DNA of 64,000 nucleotides from Rhodanobacter panaciterrae (GCF_014651895.1 NZ_BMXT01000001.1:62001-126000); one strand, 5' to 3'; positions 17,746-27,265 are shown, numbered from the stretch's first letter. Notes: generated by a model from the sequence alone, not told the origin. Numbers and translations are program-made.

Positions 17746-19542
17746 TCAGCCTTGCTTGACGGTGTTCGCTGGCACGAAGGTATAACCCATCGTCTGCAGG
17801 CCCACGACGATCTGCTTCAGGTAGCTGATATCCAGGTAAGGATGGAAGAAGAAGCTCATTACACCGTCGGTAATCACCGTATTGCATTGCGCACTGGCCA
17901 AGATGTCGGCCGGAAAGCGCGGCGGATTGTGATTGGACGCGAGCAGCTCGACGTTGCCCAGGTTTTCCGGGATCACGTTGGAGCCGTAGATGTCGCGCAC
18001 GAGGTATGGGAAGAACTGGCCGTAGATGCGGGTGTAGTCCGGGGTGCCGGTGCCGCAGTTGCCATTCGGGCACCAGCCAACCGCATAGAGGCCGCGGTCA
18101 TAACGTGTGCCGAACATCTGCTGGAACACCTGGTAGTCCACGGCGGATGCGGCGTAGTGCGGCGGTTCGAAGATGGTCGGTGCCGACAAGCCGGCGGCGG
18201 CAAACACTGCTAGGCCGGAGTTGATACGACCGGATGCCCACAGGCCGGTGTCCTGCGGTGGGGGAGTGTCGTAGATGACATAGTTGTCGCTGCTGATATG
18301 CGACAGATAGAACTCGAAATCGTCCGCGCTCACTCCAGAGTAGGGATTGGCGACGTTCGAGTACTGGTGGGTGTAGCCATGCATGATCAGCGTGCCGCCT
18401 TTGGATTGCATGTACTTCAGCGCCGATACGATGCCTTTGACCTTGTTCAGGGGGACCGACATCGGTACGCCGTTGTTGTAGTAGCCGTTGGGATCGAGAT
18501 ACAGCGGGATCACTGCGACGCTGAAGGGTACGTGCACGCTGTACAGATAATCGGCGATCGCGCGTAGTGAATTCGGGTCATCCTCGGAGTTGACATCCTC
18601 GATCCGTACCAGCGCGCGCTTGCGTGCCTGCATGGCTGGATTGGAGACATTGCCGACCATGTCGATGGCGGCAAGGTAGCGATCGCTCATGCCGACATAG
18701 CTGAAGGGTACTTCGCCGATATAGGTGAGATTGCCCGAGCGGGTAGCCCAGTTGGAAACCACGCCGGTGTCCGAGGCAGTGCCGGTCGCGATGGCTTGCG
18801 CTTTGGTGGGGTCGGAGATCACCGTCTCCAGCAGACCCGAAGGTACCGCCAGCGGATCGCGCGTCAGTGTCACACCCTTGTAGGTCACACTAAGCGTGTT
18901 GCCGAAATCGAAGTAGCCGGGAGTCCAGCCGTACTGAGCGGTGAAGTTGCTGGCGCGCGCTGACAGCTGCCAGATATTGTCGTTCAGCCACAGCACCGGC
19001 TTGGTCGTGGCGAGTATGTCGTCCAGAAGCGCAGTGGGCAGCGGCTCTCCGTAGGTCGAGCCGACATAGATCAGGCCGGTATAACCGGCCAGTTCACCCG
19101 ACGTGTAATTTACAGCGGGCTGCAGGGTGTACTTGCTGCCATGCGAGACCAGGTTGCCGGCTTGTACACCATAGGCCTCACCCAGCCAGCCCCACGCGCC
19201 GGTAGTGTCGTAAAGCACCAGGGTGTTCTGGTTTGGATTTGCTCCCGGTGCACCGGGGTAGTGGTTCGATGGGGTTGCTGCCTGTTGCAGCGTCGACTTC
19301 ACCCGACTGGCTGCCGTCGAGAGGGTGGTCAGCGATCCCTTCGTCGGCAGTGTTGCGCTCGGCGGTGGTGGTGGCGCGGGAAGCATGCGGTGATCAGCAG
19401 GCCGTACGGCCGACACGGGCGCAAAGGCTGGCTGCGTTGCACTGGCGGCGGGCATCGAGCTGGCTGCTGCAACCAATACAAGTACTGCACTGGCGACGAG
19501 GGATTTGAGAGTCGACAGCCCGATAAGCGTTGACCTGGTCAT
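17746..19542 (-). CDS. Secreted DUF2334 (polysaccharide-deacetylase-like) protein
   Basis: This 598-residue exported protein begins with a signal peptide (residues of about 1-35), then a Pro-rich linker (APPPPPPSA near residue 60). A Rossmann-like part follows around residues 105-300. The DUF2334 core shows the metal-binding pattern of NodB-type carbohydrate esterases: RIEDVNSED at 313-321 and HGYTHQY at 388-394. The family is deacetylase-like by fold, and its activity is inferred. It is divergent from the wecB-nfrB-nfrA operon across a shared control region, which suggests it modifies the same polysaccharide in the periplasm or outside the cell. Confidence 0.85.
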   Translation of the reverse strand: MTRSTLIGLSTLKSLVASAVLVLVAAASSMPAASATQPAFAPVSAVRPADHRMLPAPPPPPSATLPTKGSLTTLSTAASRVKSTLQQAATPSNHYPGAPGANPNQNTLVLYDTTGAWGWLGEAYGVQAGNLVSHGSKYTLQPAVNYTSGELAGYTGLIYVGSTYGEPLPTALLDDILATTKPVLWLNDNIWQLSARASNFTAQYGWTPGYFDFGNTLSVTYKGVTLTRDPLAVPSGLLETVISDPTKAQAIATGTASDTGVVSNWATRSGNLTYIGEVPFSYVGMSDRYLAAIDMVGNVSNPAMQARKRALVRIEDVNSEDDPNSLRAIADYLYSVHVPFSVAVIPLYLDPNGYYNNGVPMSVPLNKVKGIVSALKYMQSKGGTLIMHGYTHQYSNVANPYSGVSADDFEFYLSHISSDNYVIYDTPPPQDTGLWASGRINSGLAVFAAAGLSAPTIFEPPHYAASAVDYQVFQQMFGTRYDRGLYAVGWCPNGNCGTGTPDYTRIYGQFFPYLVRDIYGSNVIPENLGNVELLASNHNPPRFPADILASAQCNTVITDGVMSFFFHPYLDISYLKQIVVGLQTMGYTFVPANTVKQG

Positions 19543-19689
19543 GGGGAATCCTCACTGCATTGTTGGGATTGGCGCGCAGTTACCGCGCGCATTGCTGTAA
19601 AAAACGCAATACACATCCCGAATGCCCAGGCCCCTGTCCCGTGAAAGGGACGCCTCGCCGTCCGTTGGCAAGCCTGCTTGCGACCGGAT

Positions 19690-19880
19690 TGCCCGGTCTC
19701 CTGTTTCATATTATAAATATAAAAATATGTCAATATCAACAACGCAAATATTCACCAATAATTATCGTTAATTTAACGTTGAGTTGGCAATATAGAACAT
19801 CAAGGCAGAATTTTTCGACTGCCGATACCGGCTGGACCACAGGTACTCCCTCCCCGCCCAATCGAGGCGCCTGCGGCTAG
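19690..19880. promoter_or_regulatory. AT-rich divergent control region of the nfr-like locus
   Basis: The stretch 19705-19800 is very AT-rich inside GC-rich DNA. A palindrome, CGTTAA-T-TTAACG, lies at 19766-19778. A possible plus-strand -10 element TATAGA is at 19791-19796, and a poor -35 (TTAATT, 19768-19773) overlaps the palindrome. A weak, activator- or repressor-controlled promoter for wecB is the simplest reading. Further down, at about 19680-19697, a GACCGG / CCGGTC hairpin lies in the leader of the divergent DUF2334 gene. All promoter calls are by eye. Confidence 0.45.
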
Positions 19881-19965
19881 CTGTTTGCAACTGAAACGAC
19901 AGGGGAAGGGCAGGATGCCCGTGGGGCAGGATTGTGTCGTCGTCCTGCGTGGGGGGAGGGAGCGC

Positions 19966-21078
19966 ATGCAGGATGTCCTGATCATCTGCGGCACGCGTCC
20001 GGAAATCATCAAGCTGGCGCCGCTGTATCACAGCCTGCGCGCCAGTGGGTGGGCGCAACCGCGCTGGTTGCATACCGGGCAACACGACGAGATGGCGCGT
20101 CAGATGCTTGCCTGTTTCGGCATTGTTCCCGACGTTTGGCTCGAGCGCGGTGGCGATGGGTTGAGCGAATTCAGTACGCGCTGCCGCACCCTGCTCGACA
20201 TGGTTATTTCAAGCGGAACATGGTCGCTGGTGGTGGTGCAGGGCGATACCGAGAGCGCCTTCCTCGGTGCGTTATGCGGTTTCTATCACCACGTTCCCGT
20301 TGCGCACGTCGAAGCCGGTCTGCGTACTTATGATCTGGAGCGGCCATTCCCCGAGGAAGGCCTGCGCCAGATGATCAGCCGCATCACCCGATTCCATTTC
20401 GCACCGACCGAGCGCGCTGCGCTGGCGCTGCGTGATGAGGCGATTGCGCTGGAGCGCATCTTCGTCACCGGCAATACCGTGATCGACGCGCAACACTGGG
20501 TGGTGCGGCACCACCGGATACAGCGTCGTGTGGAAAGTCGCGGTCACCTGTTGGTCACCGCGCATCGCCGTGAGAACTGGGGTAGCGACCTGCGCGAGAT
20601 CTGCTATGCGATCGCCGATGTCGCGAGTCGCCACCCGGAGTTGCAAGTGCTGTTTCCGGTACATCTCAATCCGGTGGTGGGTCAGCCTGTGCGCGCCATC
20701 CTCGGCGAGCTGGCCAACGTGCATCTCAGCCCCCCGTTCGACTATCTGGAGATGCAGCAGGCATTGATCGACTCCTGGCTGGTACTGACCGATTCCGGCG
20801 GCCTGCAGGAAGAAGCGCCCACCTTTGGCGTGCCGCTGCTGGTGCTGCGTACGGAAACCGAGCGGCCGGAGGCGATCGAGGCGGGCTGCGCCCGACTGGC
20901 CGGCACACAACGCGTGTCCATCGTGAGGCAGATCGAGGAGCTCTGGTCGGACCCGGCCGCGTACCAGTCGATGGCGCGCGCAGGCAATCCGTTCGGTGAT
21001 GGCCAAGCCAGCGTTCGGATCGTCAATCTGCTGCAGAACGCGTTGGCGTGCGACGAGCGCCTGCGTGCGGTGATTTAG
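19966..21078 (+). CDS. wecB: UDP-N-acetylglucosamine 2-epimerase (non-hydrolysing)
   Basis: This 370-residue cytoplasmic enzyme interconverts UDP-GlcNAc and UDP-ManNAc. The family landmarks are all readable: ICGTRPEIIKLAPLY at the N-terminus, GQHDE, VVQGDTESA, VAHVEAGLRTYDLERPFPEE, TAHRREN, FPVHLNP, LTDSGGLQEEAP and ETERPEA. The ATG at 19966 follows a strong GGGGGAGGG site. An earlier TTG in frame is not credible. No UDP-ManNAc dehydrogenase (wecC) is nearby, so ManNAc rather than ManNAcA is the likely product sugar. It is the first gene of the nfr-like operon and lies 19 bases before nfrB. Confidence 0.93.
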   Translation: MQDVLIICGTRPEIIKLAPLYHSLRASGWAQPRWLHTGQHDEMARQMLACFGIVPDVWLERGGDGLSEFSTRCRTLLDMVISSGTWSLVVVQGDTESAFLGALCGFYHHVPVAHVEAGLRTYDLERPFPEEGLRQMISRITRFHFAPTERAALALRDEAIALERIFVTGNTVIDAQHWVVRHHRIQRRVESRGHLLVTAHRRENWGSDLREICYAIADVASRHPELQVLFPVHLNPVVGQPVRAILGELANVHLSPPFDYLEMQQALIDSWLVLTDSGGLQEEAPTFGVPLLVLRTETERPEAIEAGCARLAGTQRVSIVRQIEELWSDPAAYQSMARAGNPFGDGQASVRIVNLLQNALACDERLRAVI

Positions 21079-21097
21079 CTAGCGAAGGAGACGCAAC

Positions 21098-23335
21098 ATG
21101 TGGTGGCTGGATGCATTCTCGACCTATCTCTACGGACTGAGCGTGGTCGTCACCGCGATCGCCATGCTGATGCTGGTCAGTGGGCTGGACGATTTGTTTA
21201 TCGACATCGTTTATTGGTCGCATCGGCTGTGGAAGTCGCTGTTCATCTACCGCAGGTACGAGCACACCGACTACCAGGAGCTGTACGGACCGGCTGAGAA
21301 GCCTCTGGCAATCATGGTGCCTGCCTGGCATGAAACCGGCGTGATCGGTCATATGGCCGAGCTGGTCGCGACGACGCTGGACTACGAGAACTATCACATT
21401 TTCGTCGGCACCTATCCGAACGATCCGGATACCCAGCGCGACGTCGACGAGGTGTGCGCGCGTTTTCCCAATGTGCACAAGGTCGTATGTGCGCGGCCGG
21501 GGCCGACCAGCAAGGCCGACTGCCTCAACAATGTGCTGGACGCGATCCTGCAGTTCGAGCGGCGCGCCCATATGACGTTCGAAGGCTTCATCCTGCACGA
21601 TGCCGAAGACGTCGTGTGTGAGCATGAGCTGCGGCTGTTCAACTATCTGGTTGGCCGCAAGGATCTGATCCAGATTCCGGTCTACCCGTTCGCGCGGCAG
21701 TGGAACAACTTCACCAGCCTGCATTACCTGGACGAGTTCGCGGAACTTCACGGCAAGGACGTGCCTGTACGCGAAACGCTGGCGGGGCAGGTGCCCAGCG
21801 CCGGTGTCGGTACCTGCTTCAGTCGGCGCGCCGTGCTCACGTTGATAGAGGCGGGCAACGGCATAGCGTTCGACGTGCAGAGTCTGACCGAGGATTACGA
21901 CATCGGTCTGCGCCTGAAGGCCTGGGGCATGGAGGAGATCTTCGTGCGCTTCCCGGTGCTGCGCCATCGGCGCCACCCTGAAGGTGAGAGCTGCCTGGGT
22001 CAGAGCTGGCGCGAGTCCAATGTGATCTGCGTGCGCGAATACTTCCCCGATCGCCTGATGACGGCGGTACGGCAGAAGTCGCGCTGGATCATCGGCATCG
22101 TCTACCAGGGCTACCGCACCCACGGTTGGAAACAGGGCCCGGTGCTCAATTACTTTCTGTGGCGTGATCGCAAGGGCGCGATCAACAACTTCGTCAGTTT
22201 TTCCGCGATGCTGATCCTGCTGCAGCTGATCTTGATCTGGCTGCTCCAGCAGGTGTGGACGGACGCGCCGCGCTTCGTCTCGATCTTCGAGGGGCGAGTG
22301 TGGTTCGACTACATACTGACGGCGAACATCGTGCTGATGGGCAACCGCATGCTGCAGCGGATCATCTTCGTGTCCGGCTACTACGGCGTGAAACAGGGGT
22401 TGCTGTCGATACCGCGGTTGTTGTGGGGCAACCTGATCAATTTCCTCGCCAACTGGCGTGCGATCCGCCAGATCATCAAGTGCGGCGATCCACGTCGCGT
22501 GGCCTGGGACAAGACGACCCACGACTTTCCCAGCATCAGCGGCGACAACCATGCCAAGCGCTCGCTCGAAGAGATACTCGTCGCGAACGGCATGGCATCG
22601 GAGCAGGCGTTGCACGAAGCGGAATTGCACCGTATCGACGGTCTGCAACTGGGCAGCTCGATGGTCCATGAAGGCCGGATCACGGCTGCGCAACTGGCCT
22701 GCTCGATCGCCGAACAGATCGGCGTAAGTTGCGAGTCGGTGGATCCGACCGGGTTGCCGCGCGATCTGCTGGGGGTGCTTCCGGCGCGCACGGCGCTGCA
22801 CTACGCGATACTGCCGCTGCGCCACGAAGGCCGCACGCTGGTTCTCGCCAGCGAGTGCTACATCGACCCGGTGTCGTTGGCCGCGATCGCGCGCCAACTC
22901 GGCCGGCCGGTGCGTTATGTGATCGCGCACAAGGGCCAGGTCACCGTCGGTCTGCGACGCTGGTACGCACACGCGTGCGACCACGATCGCGACCCGCACC
23001 ATTTGCTCGACATCGCGGCACGCAGCGGGCACCTTCATGGCAACCGCGTGGCGCTTGTGTGGGACAGCTATGTGTCGCGCCAGGTCATGCTGGGCGAGAT
23101 CCTGGTCGCGCAAGGTCACCTGGATGAAGTGGCATTCAGGTCATTGCTGTTGAGCCATGCGCGCAATCCTCAGCCACTGGGTGAATTCCTGGTCGAGCGG
23201 GGTGCGATCAGCCGCGAAATACTGGATCGCATGCTGGTTCTTCAGGCTGCACTGCAGCCAAGCATCGCCAATCTCCTGTTGAGGGAGGTCGCGGTGTCGG
23301 CGCAGCTGGCGACGCCGACGGAACAAGCGGCATGA
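21098..23335 (+). CDS. nfrB: NfrB-type inner-membrane glycosyltransferase with MshEN modules
   Basis: This 745-residue protein is a processive-looking family 2 glycosyltransferase fused to c-di-GMP-binding modules. Helices lie near residues 10-38, 366-385 and 403-455. Catalytic motifs are HDAED (167-171), LTEDYD (263-268) and QKSRW (326-330), as in membrane glycan synthases. After residue 488 comes an MshEN-like domain (SLEEILVANGMASEQAL, then LGSSMVHEGRITAAQL). A second pair of the same motif follows at 664-718 (LGEILVAQGHLDEVAF, LGEFLVERGAISREIL). In E. coli, NfrB is needed for phage N4 adsorption and was reported to make a secreted glycan under c-di-GMP control. Its stop overlaps the nfrA start. 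Confidence 0.92.
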   Translation: MWWLDAFSTYLYGLSVVVTAIAMLMLVSGLDDLFIDIVYWSHRLWKSLFIYRRYEHTDYQELYGPAEKPLAIMVPAWHETGVIGHMAELVATTLDYENYHIFVGTYPNDPDTQRDVDEVCARFPNVHKVVCARPGPTSKADCLNNVLDAILQFERRAHMTFEGFILHDAEDVVCEHELRLFNYLVGRKDLIQIPVYPFARQWNNFTSLHYLDEFAELHGKDVPVRETLAGQVPSAGVGTCFSRRAVLTLIEAGNGIAFDVQSLTEDYDIGLRLKAWGMEEIFVRFPVLRHRRHPEGESCLGQSWRESNVICVREYFPDRLMTAVRQKSRWIIGIVYQGYRTHGWKQGPVLNYFLWRDRKGAINNFVSFSAMLILLQLILIWLLQQVWTDAPRFVSIFEGRVWFDYILTANIVLMGNRMLQRIIFVSGYYGVKQGLLSIPRLLWGNLINFLANWRAIRQIIKCGDPRRVAWDKTTHDFPSISGDNHAKRSLEEILVANGMASEQALHEAELHRIDGLQLGSSMVHEGRITAAQLACSIAEQIGVSCESVDPTGLPRDLLGVLPARTALHYAILPLRHEGRTLVLASECYIDPVSLAAIARQLGRPVRYVIAHKGQVTVGLRRWYAHACDHDRDPHHLLDIAARSGHLHGNRVALVWDSYVSRQVMLGEILVAQGHLDEVAFRSLLLSHARNPQPLGEFLVERGAISREILDRMLVLQAALQPSIANLLLREVAVSAQLATPTEQAA

Positions 23336-26247
23336 AACGGTCATGGCCGAGCCGATGTGCCATGGCGCTGTTCGTGATGGCACCTGCGTGGCCGCTCCAT
23401 GCGGCAGGCCAGGAACCGGTCGCCGACAGCAGCCGCTACCGGCAGTTCATGGTCTATCCGCATCGTCAGGCCGGTTATGCGGCCATGCGTGCCGGCGATG
23501 AGCGCGTCGCGATGGCGGAGTTCATGCGCGCACGCGCGCTGGCACCGCAGAGTATCGACACCGCCCTGGATCTGGTCGAGGCCTATCGGCATTTCGGTCA
23601 CGCGGCGCAAGCGCAGAAGTTGCTGGACGAACAACATCGCTACACGCCGAACGATCCACGCCTGCGAGCCGCTCAATCCGTTGCCGCGCCATCGGCGGTG
23701 GACTGCAGTCGCGACGGCAGGCCGGTATGCCGCGCCCAGCGCGGCTTCGACGACTTGCAGGCGGGCAATCTGGCCAAGGCGCAGGCAGAACTCGATGCCC
23801 CGGATTTCGCGCGCAGTCCCGAAGGCCGTTCCTTGCGTCATGCACTGGTTCAGCGCGCGATTTACCTCGGCGACCGTCAGCGCGCCGACGCGCAACTGGC
23901 TGAGCTGGATGCCAACGACAAGCTCAGTGCCGATGAGCGCAGCCAATGGTTCAATCTGCTGCTTCAGCTCGGCAAGCTGGATGCGGCGCGTCAGCTGCAA
24001 TCGCGTGGCGGGCTGGATGCGCCGGCGCAGGACCTGGCCATGGCTCAGGCCATCGCCAACCACAGCGATCGCAAAGGGCTGGCCGCCTACATGGCGTCCC
24101 GCCAACCTGCATTCACCACCGAAAAAGACGAGCGGCAATGGGTGAATCTGCTCGCGTCGGTGGCGCACGATCGACCGGAGCTGTTGGCCCGTTATGCCTC
24201 GCGCTATCCCGCCAACGCGGTGTTGCAGGCGCGGCTTTCGGTGCCGTTGGCGATGGCGCGCGGCGACAGCGCGATGGCGCAACGCATGTTGTCGCGCTTG
24301 CCGGATGGCAGCTTTCGCGAGGATCGTTTCAGCCTGGATCTGCAGCAAGGTCGGTATGCCGAAGCCAGCCAGCAGGCCGAGCTACTGATCGCCCAGCCGG
24401 AGGGCTACCGTCTGCTCGATCCGCTCAGCTACCGCTTGATGGAGGCCGGTGCGCGTGGTGAGGCAAAACAACTGCTGTTGGCGGCGTACCCGTTTGCCGG
24501 CAACCCGGGTTCGGCGGCCCTGTTCTCTCGCCTGGCGGTGCTGGCTGGCGAGCAGCCGGCGTTGTTTTCATCCGATGATCGCGTACGCCTGCGGCGGCCG
24601 CTGGAAAGCGTGCCGCTGCGCATGGCGCAGGTCGCCATCCTTGGCGCGTTGCACGATTGCGATGGCATCCGCCAGGTGATGATTGACCTCTCACCGAACT
24701 ATTCCGCCGAACAGTGGCGGCAGCTCGGCGATTGCTACGGCAACGACCGGCCCGGTCTTGCCGAATACGCTTACGCCGAGGCCAACAAGCGCAAGCCTGA
24801 CAGCGACACCACTCGGGCATTGGCCTATCAGGCCTATAGTGCGCAGGACTATGCAACGGCCTTGCAGGTCTGGCGTTCGATACCGGTGGTGCACATGCAG
24901 TCGGCCGATTTGCTGGCCGCCGCGACCACCGCGCTCACCGTCGACGACCCGGCCGTCGCGCGCTCCTGGCTGGATACGTATGCAGCGCAGGGCGGCCAAC
25001 GGGATCACACGTATTGGTGGTTGCGCGCGCAAGCCGACGATCCGCGTGATCCGGCGCTGGCCCGTGCGGATCTGGAAAACGCCGTGGCCATGCATCCCGA
25101 TCCGCGTTATTACGCGCGCCTGGCGGCTTTGCAAAGTCAGGCCGGCGAGGCGCAGCAGGCGCTGGTTTCATTGCAGCGTGCCAGTGCGCTCGCGCCCAAC
25201 GACAGCAAGCTGGCTGCCGCGTTGGGCTACGCCTACCTGCAAGTCGGTGCGCCGGACAAGGCGATGGTGCAGTTCGAGCGCGCGCACCAGGCCAACCCGG
25301 ACGACCCGGCTTTGACCCGGCAATTGCTGTACGTGCATCAGCAGCTTGGCGACAGCGCACAGGCGCGCACGTATGCAGCGCTGGCGATCGACCAGCTCGG
25401 TCCCATCGACGCCCCCGGCACCGGGAGCAGCGACAGCACGGCGCAGGAAGACGAGGACCAGCAGCGCTATACCCTGCGGCGCCTGCACGAAGATCTCGGC
25501 CGCCAGTGGCGCTTCAATGCCGACATGACCCTGGGCGATACGGTGTCCTCGGCGGCCAACACGGCGGCGCCGGGCGTTTCCTATCGCAGCTATCTGCAAC
25601 TCGAAGCGCAATACCGCTTTGATCCGCATCTCACCGGCGGCGATGCCAATACGCTGGCCGCCTACGCACGCGTGTTCGCCGGTAGCGGAGCCAGCGGCTC
25701 GGTGTGGCCGATGCATGCGCCAATGCTGGGCGTGGGCCTGCACTGGAAACCGCTTCTTTCGCAGAACGTTGTGTTGTCGATCGAGCAGCAAACACCCGTC
25801 GGCAACAGCCGCGACACCCGCAACGACACCATGCTGCGAGCCAGCGGATCGTGGTCCTTCAGTCCACGGCTGAGCGACGACTGGCACGCGACCGGACCAA
25901 GTTGGTTCACCCAGAACTTCTACGTCGACATCGCCCGCTATCTGCGTGCGAGGCAGACCGTGTTCACGGTGGACTACCAGCTGGGCTGGCAGCGCAAACT
26001 GATCGACGGCCAGACCATTGAGCCCTATGCCCATGTGCAATACACCGGCATCGACCGTGCGCATGGCGCGGGCTATGCGCGTGACGCACGCCTCGGCGTC
26101 GGCCTGCAGTGGAACCTGTGGTACGGCGAAACCCGCTACGACGCCTACCCGCACCGCTTCAGCATCGCGGTGGAAGGGCAGCACGCCTTCACCAGTTATC
26201 TGCACGAGAACAATGCGGTGTTCCTGATCGCGAGGACGCAGTGGTGA
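23332..26247 (+). CDS. nfrA: NfrA-type TPR/beta-barrel outer-membrane protein (phage N4 adsorption protein A family)
   Basis: This 971-residue protein has a signal peptide (residues of about 1-25, ending PLHAAG) and a long helical region to about residue 690 built of TPR-like repeats (for example GYAAMRAGDERVAMAEFMRA and ALGYAYLQVGAPDKAMVQFE). Its C-terminal part is rich in amphipathic beta strands and ends FLIARTQW, an aromatic C-terminus typical of outer-membrane barrels. E. coli NfrA (about 990 residues) is the outer-membrane receptor for phage N4 and the likely export pore for the NfrB glycan. The ATG overlaps the nfrB TGA by four bases, so the two are translationally coupled. Confidence 0.9.
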   Translation: MKRSWPSRCAMALFVMAPAWPLHAAGQEPVADSSRYRQFMVYPHRQAGYAAMRAGDERVAMAEFMRARALAPQSIDTALDLVEAYRHFGHAAQAQKLLDEQHRYTPNDPRLRAAQSVAAPSAVDCSRDGRPVCRAQRGFDDLQAGNLAKAQAELDAPDFARSPEGRSLRHALVQRAIYLGDRQRADAQLAELDANDKLSADERSQWFNLLLQLGKLDAARQLQSRGGLDAPAQDLAMAQAIANHSDRKGLAAYMASRQPAFTTEKDERQWVNLLASVAHDRPELLARYASRYPANAVLQARLSVPLAMARGDSAMAQRMLSRLPDGSFREDRFSLDLQQGRYAEASQQAELLIAQPEGYRLLDPLSYRLMEAGARGEAKQLLLAAYPFAGNPGSAALFSRLAVLAGEQPALFSSDDRVRLRRPLESVPLRMAQVAILGALHDCDGIRQVMIDLSPNYSAEQWRQLGDCYGNDRPGLAEYAYAEANKRKPDSDTTRALAYQAYSAQDYATALQVWRSIPVVHMQSADLLAAATTALTVDDPAVARSWLDTYAAQGGQRDHTYWWLRAQADDPRDPALARADLENAVAMHPDPRYYARLAALQSQAGEAQQALVSLQRASALAPNDSKLAAALGYAYLQVGAPDKAMVQFERAHQANPDDPALTRQLLYVHQQLGDSAQARTYAALAIDQLGPIDAPGTGSSDSTAQEDEDQQRYTLRRLHEDLGRQWRFNADMTLGDTVSSAANTAAPGVSYRSYLQLEAQYRFDPHLTGGDANTLAAYARVFAGSGASGSVWPMHAPMLGVGLHWKPLLSQNVVLSIEQQTPVGNSRDTRNDTMLRASGSWSFSPRLSDDWHATGPSWFTQNFYVDIARYLRARQTVFTVDYQLGWQRKLIDGQTIEPYAHVQYTGIDRAHGAGYARDARLGVGLQWNLWYGETRYDAYPHRFSIAVEGQHAFTSYLHENNAVFLIARTQW

Positions 26248-27167
26248 GGTCTGCGCTGTGCTGGCTGATAGCACTGCTGTTGTGGGTGCCATGGTTGGCC
26301 GGTGCGACCACGGCGATCTTCTACCAGCCGCAGCTGCGCGACCGCGAGGTCGCGCAGGCGCAATGGCCATCGGTGTTTGCACAAGTGCGCGCGCGTGGCT
26401 TCGATACGCTGGTGGTGCAGTGGACCCAGGACGGCGATGCGTTCGGCGACCCTGCCGGACATGCATGGTTGCTGCAGCGGGTACACGAGGCACACGCTGC
26501 CGGTTTGCGTATCGTGCTGGGGCTCTACAACGATCCTGCGTTCTTTCATCGGCTGGAAGTGGAGGCGTTGCAAAAAACGCAGCTGGCAGTGCCGGACGAC
26601 TACCTGCCCGGGCTGTTACGCCACAACGCCGAGGTCGCCCGACGCTGGGGCGCCGACCTTGGCGGCGAAGCGATTGCTGGCTGGTATTTGCCGATCGAGA
26701 TCGACGACATGCACTGGCGCAGTCCTGCCGCGCGCAAGCAGTTGGAGCATTACCTTGCCGCGGAGCGGCGCCAACTGGATGGCATCGCACAACGGCCGGT
26801 CTACGTAACCTCGTTCTTCAGAGGCAATATGACGCCATCGCGCTATGCCGAGCTGCTCAGCGACGTTCAGCGCAGTGGCGTGCGTGTCTGGGTGCAGGAC
26901 GGCGCGGGTATCGCGAGTGCCGAGGGTCTGGAGGGCGGCGTGCGTGCGCTGTATCTCGGGGCGGTAAGCCAGTGTGCGAGTCCGCATGTGCACGGGATTA
27001 TCTACGAAATCTTCCGCCAGACCGGCAAGGACGCGGCGTTCACTGCTGCGGCTTTGCCTGCTGTCGAAGCGAGTGCGGCATTGGCGCAACGAACCCCGTG
27101 TGGGGGCGACAGTGTCTTCTTCGAGCTGGGTTACCTGCCTGAGATGGCGGGAGTGTTGCGGCGCTAG
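26244..27167 (+). CDS. DUF4434 exported protein
   Basis: This 307-residue protein begins with GTG at 26244, overlapping the nfrA stop as GTGA. That start yields an export signal (residues of about 4-20, ending WLAGA). DUF4434 proteins have a TIM-barrel-like fold related to glycoside hydrolases. Visible blocks include TAIFYQPQLRD, FDTLVVQWTQDGDAF, LRIVLGLYNDPAFF, IAGWYLPIEIDDMHW and RVWVQDGAG. The acidic IEIDD pair could be catalytic. As the last gene of the operon it may trim or process the exported glycan. E. coli carries a third nfr gene, ybcH, in a similar position, but I cannot confirm homology. Confidence 0.8.
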   Translation: MRSALCWLIALLLWVPWLAGATTAIFYQPQLRDREVAQAQWPSVFAQVRARGFDTLVVQWTQDGDAFGDPAGHAWLLQRVHEAHAAGLRIVLGLYNDPAFFHRLEVEALQKTQLAVPDDYLPGLLRHNAEVARRWGADLGGEAIAGWYLPIEIDDMHWRSPAARKQLEHYLAAERRQLDGIAQRPVYVTSFFRGNMTPSRYAELLSDVQRSGVRVWVQDGAGIASAEGLEGGVRALYLGAVSQCASPHVHGIIYEIFRQTGKDAAFTAAALPAVEASAALAQRTPCGGDSVFFELGYLPEMAGVLRR

Positions 27168-27177
27168 CCACGAAAGA

Positions 27178-27210
27178 AAAAAAGCGCCTCCATCAGGAGG
27201 CGCTTTTCTA
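27178..27210. terminator. Bidirectional rho-independent terminator
   Basis: An 11-bp stem, AAAGCGCCTCC / GGAGGCGCTTT, with a 4-base loop is flanked by an A-run on its left and a T-run on its right. It therefore can terminate the nfr-like operon (+) and the convergent glycoside-hydrolase gene (-). Confidence 0.9.
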
Positions 27211-27265
27211 TTTTCAAGAGCGATTGCGCAAGGTAACCGATCTATCGCATGGAGCGGTCGCTGGT

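Noticed and set aside
19543-19700. Possible c-di-GMP-I (GEMM) riboswitch in the DUF2334 leader
   Set aside because: GGGCAA and CGCAAGC pieces are present, but the P1b hairpin and the tetraloop-receptor spacing of GEMM are missing. No confident match by eye.
21023-23119. Long minus-strand open frame (about 698 codons) opposite nfrB
   Set aside because: It is the antisense shadow of a GC-rich gene with strong family motifs on the plus strand. Its translation is rich in His, Arg and Gln and has no domain.
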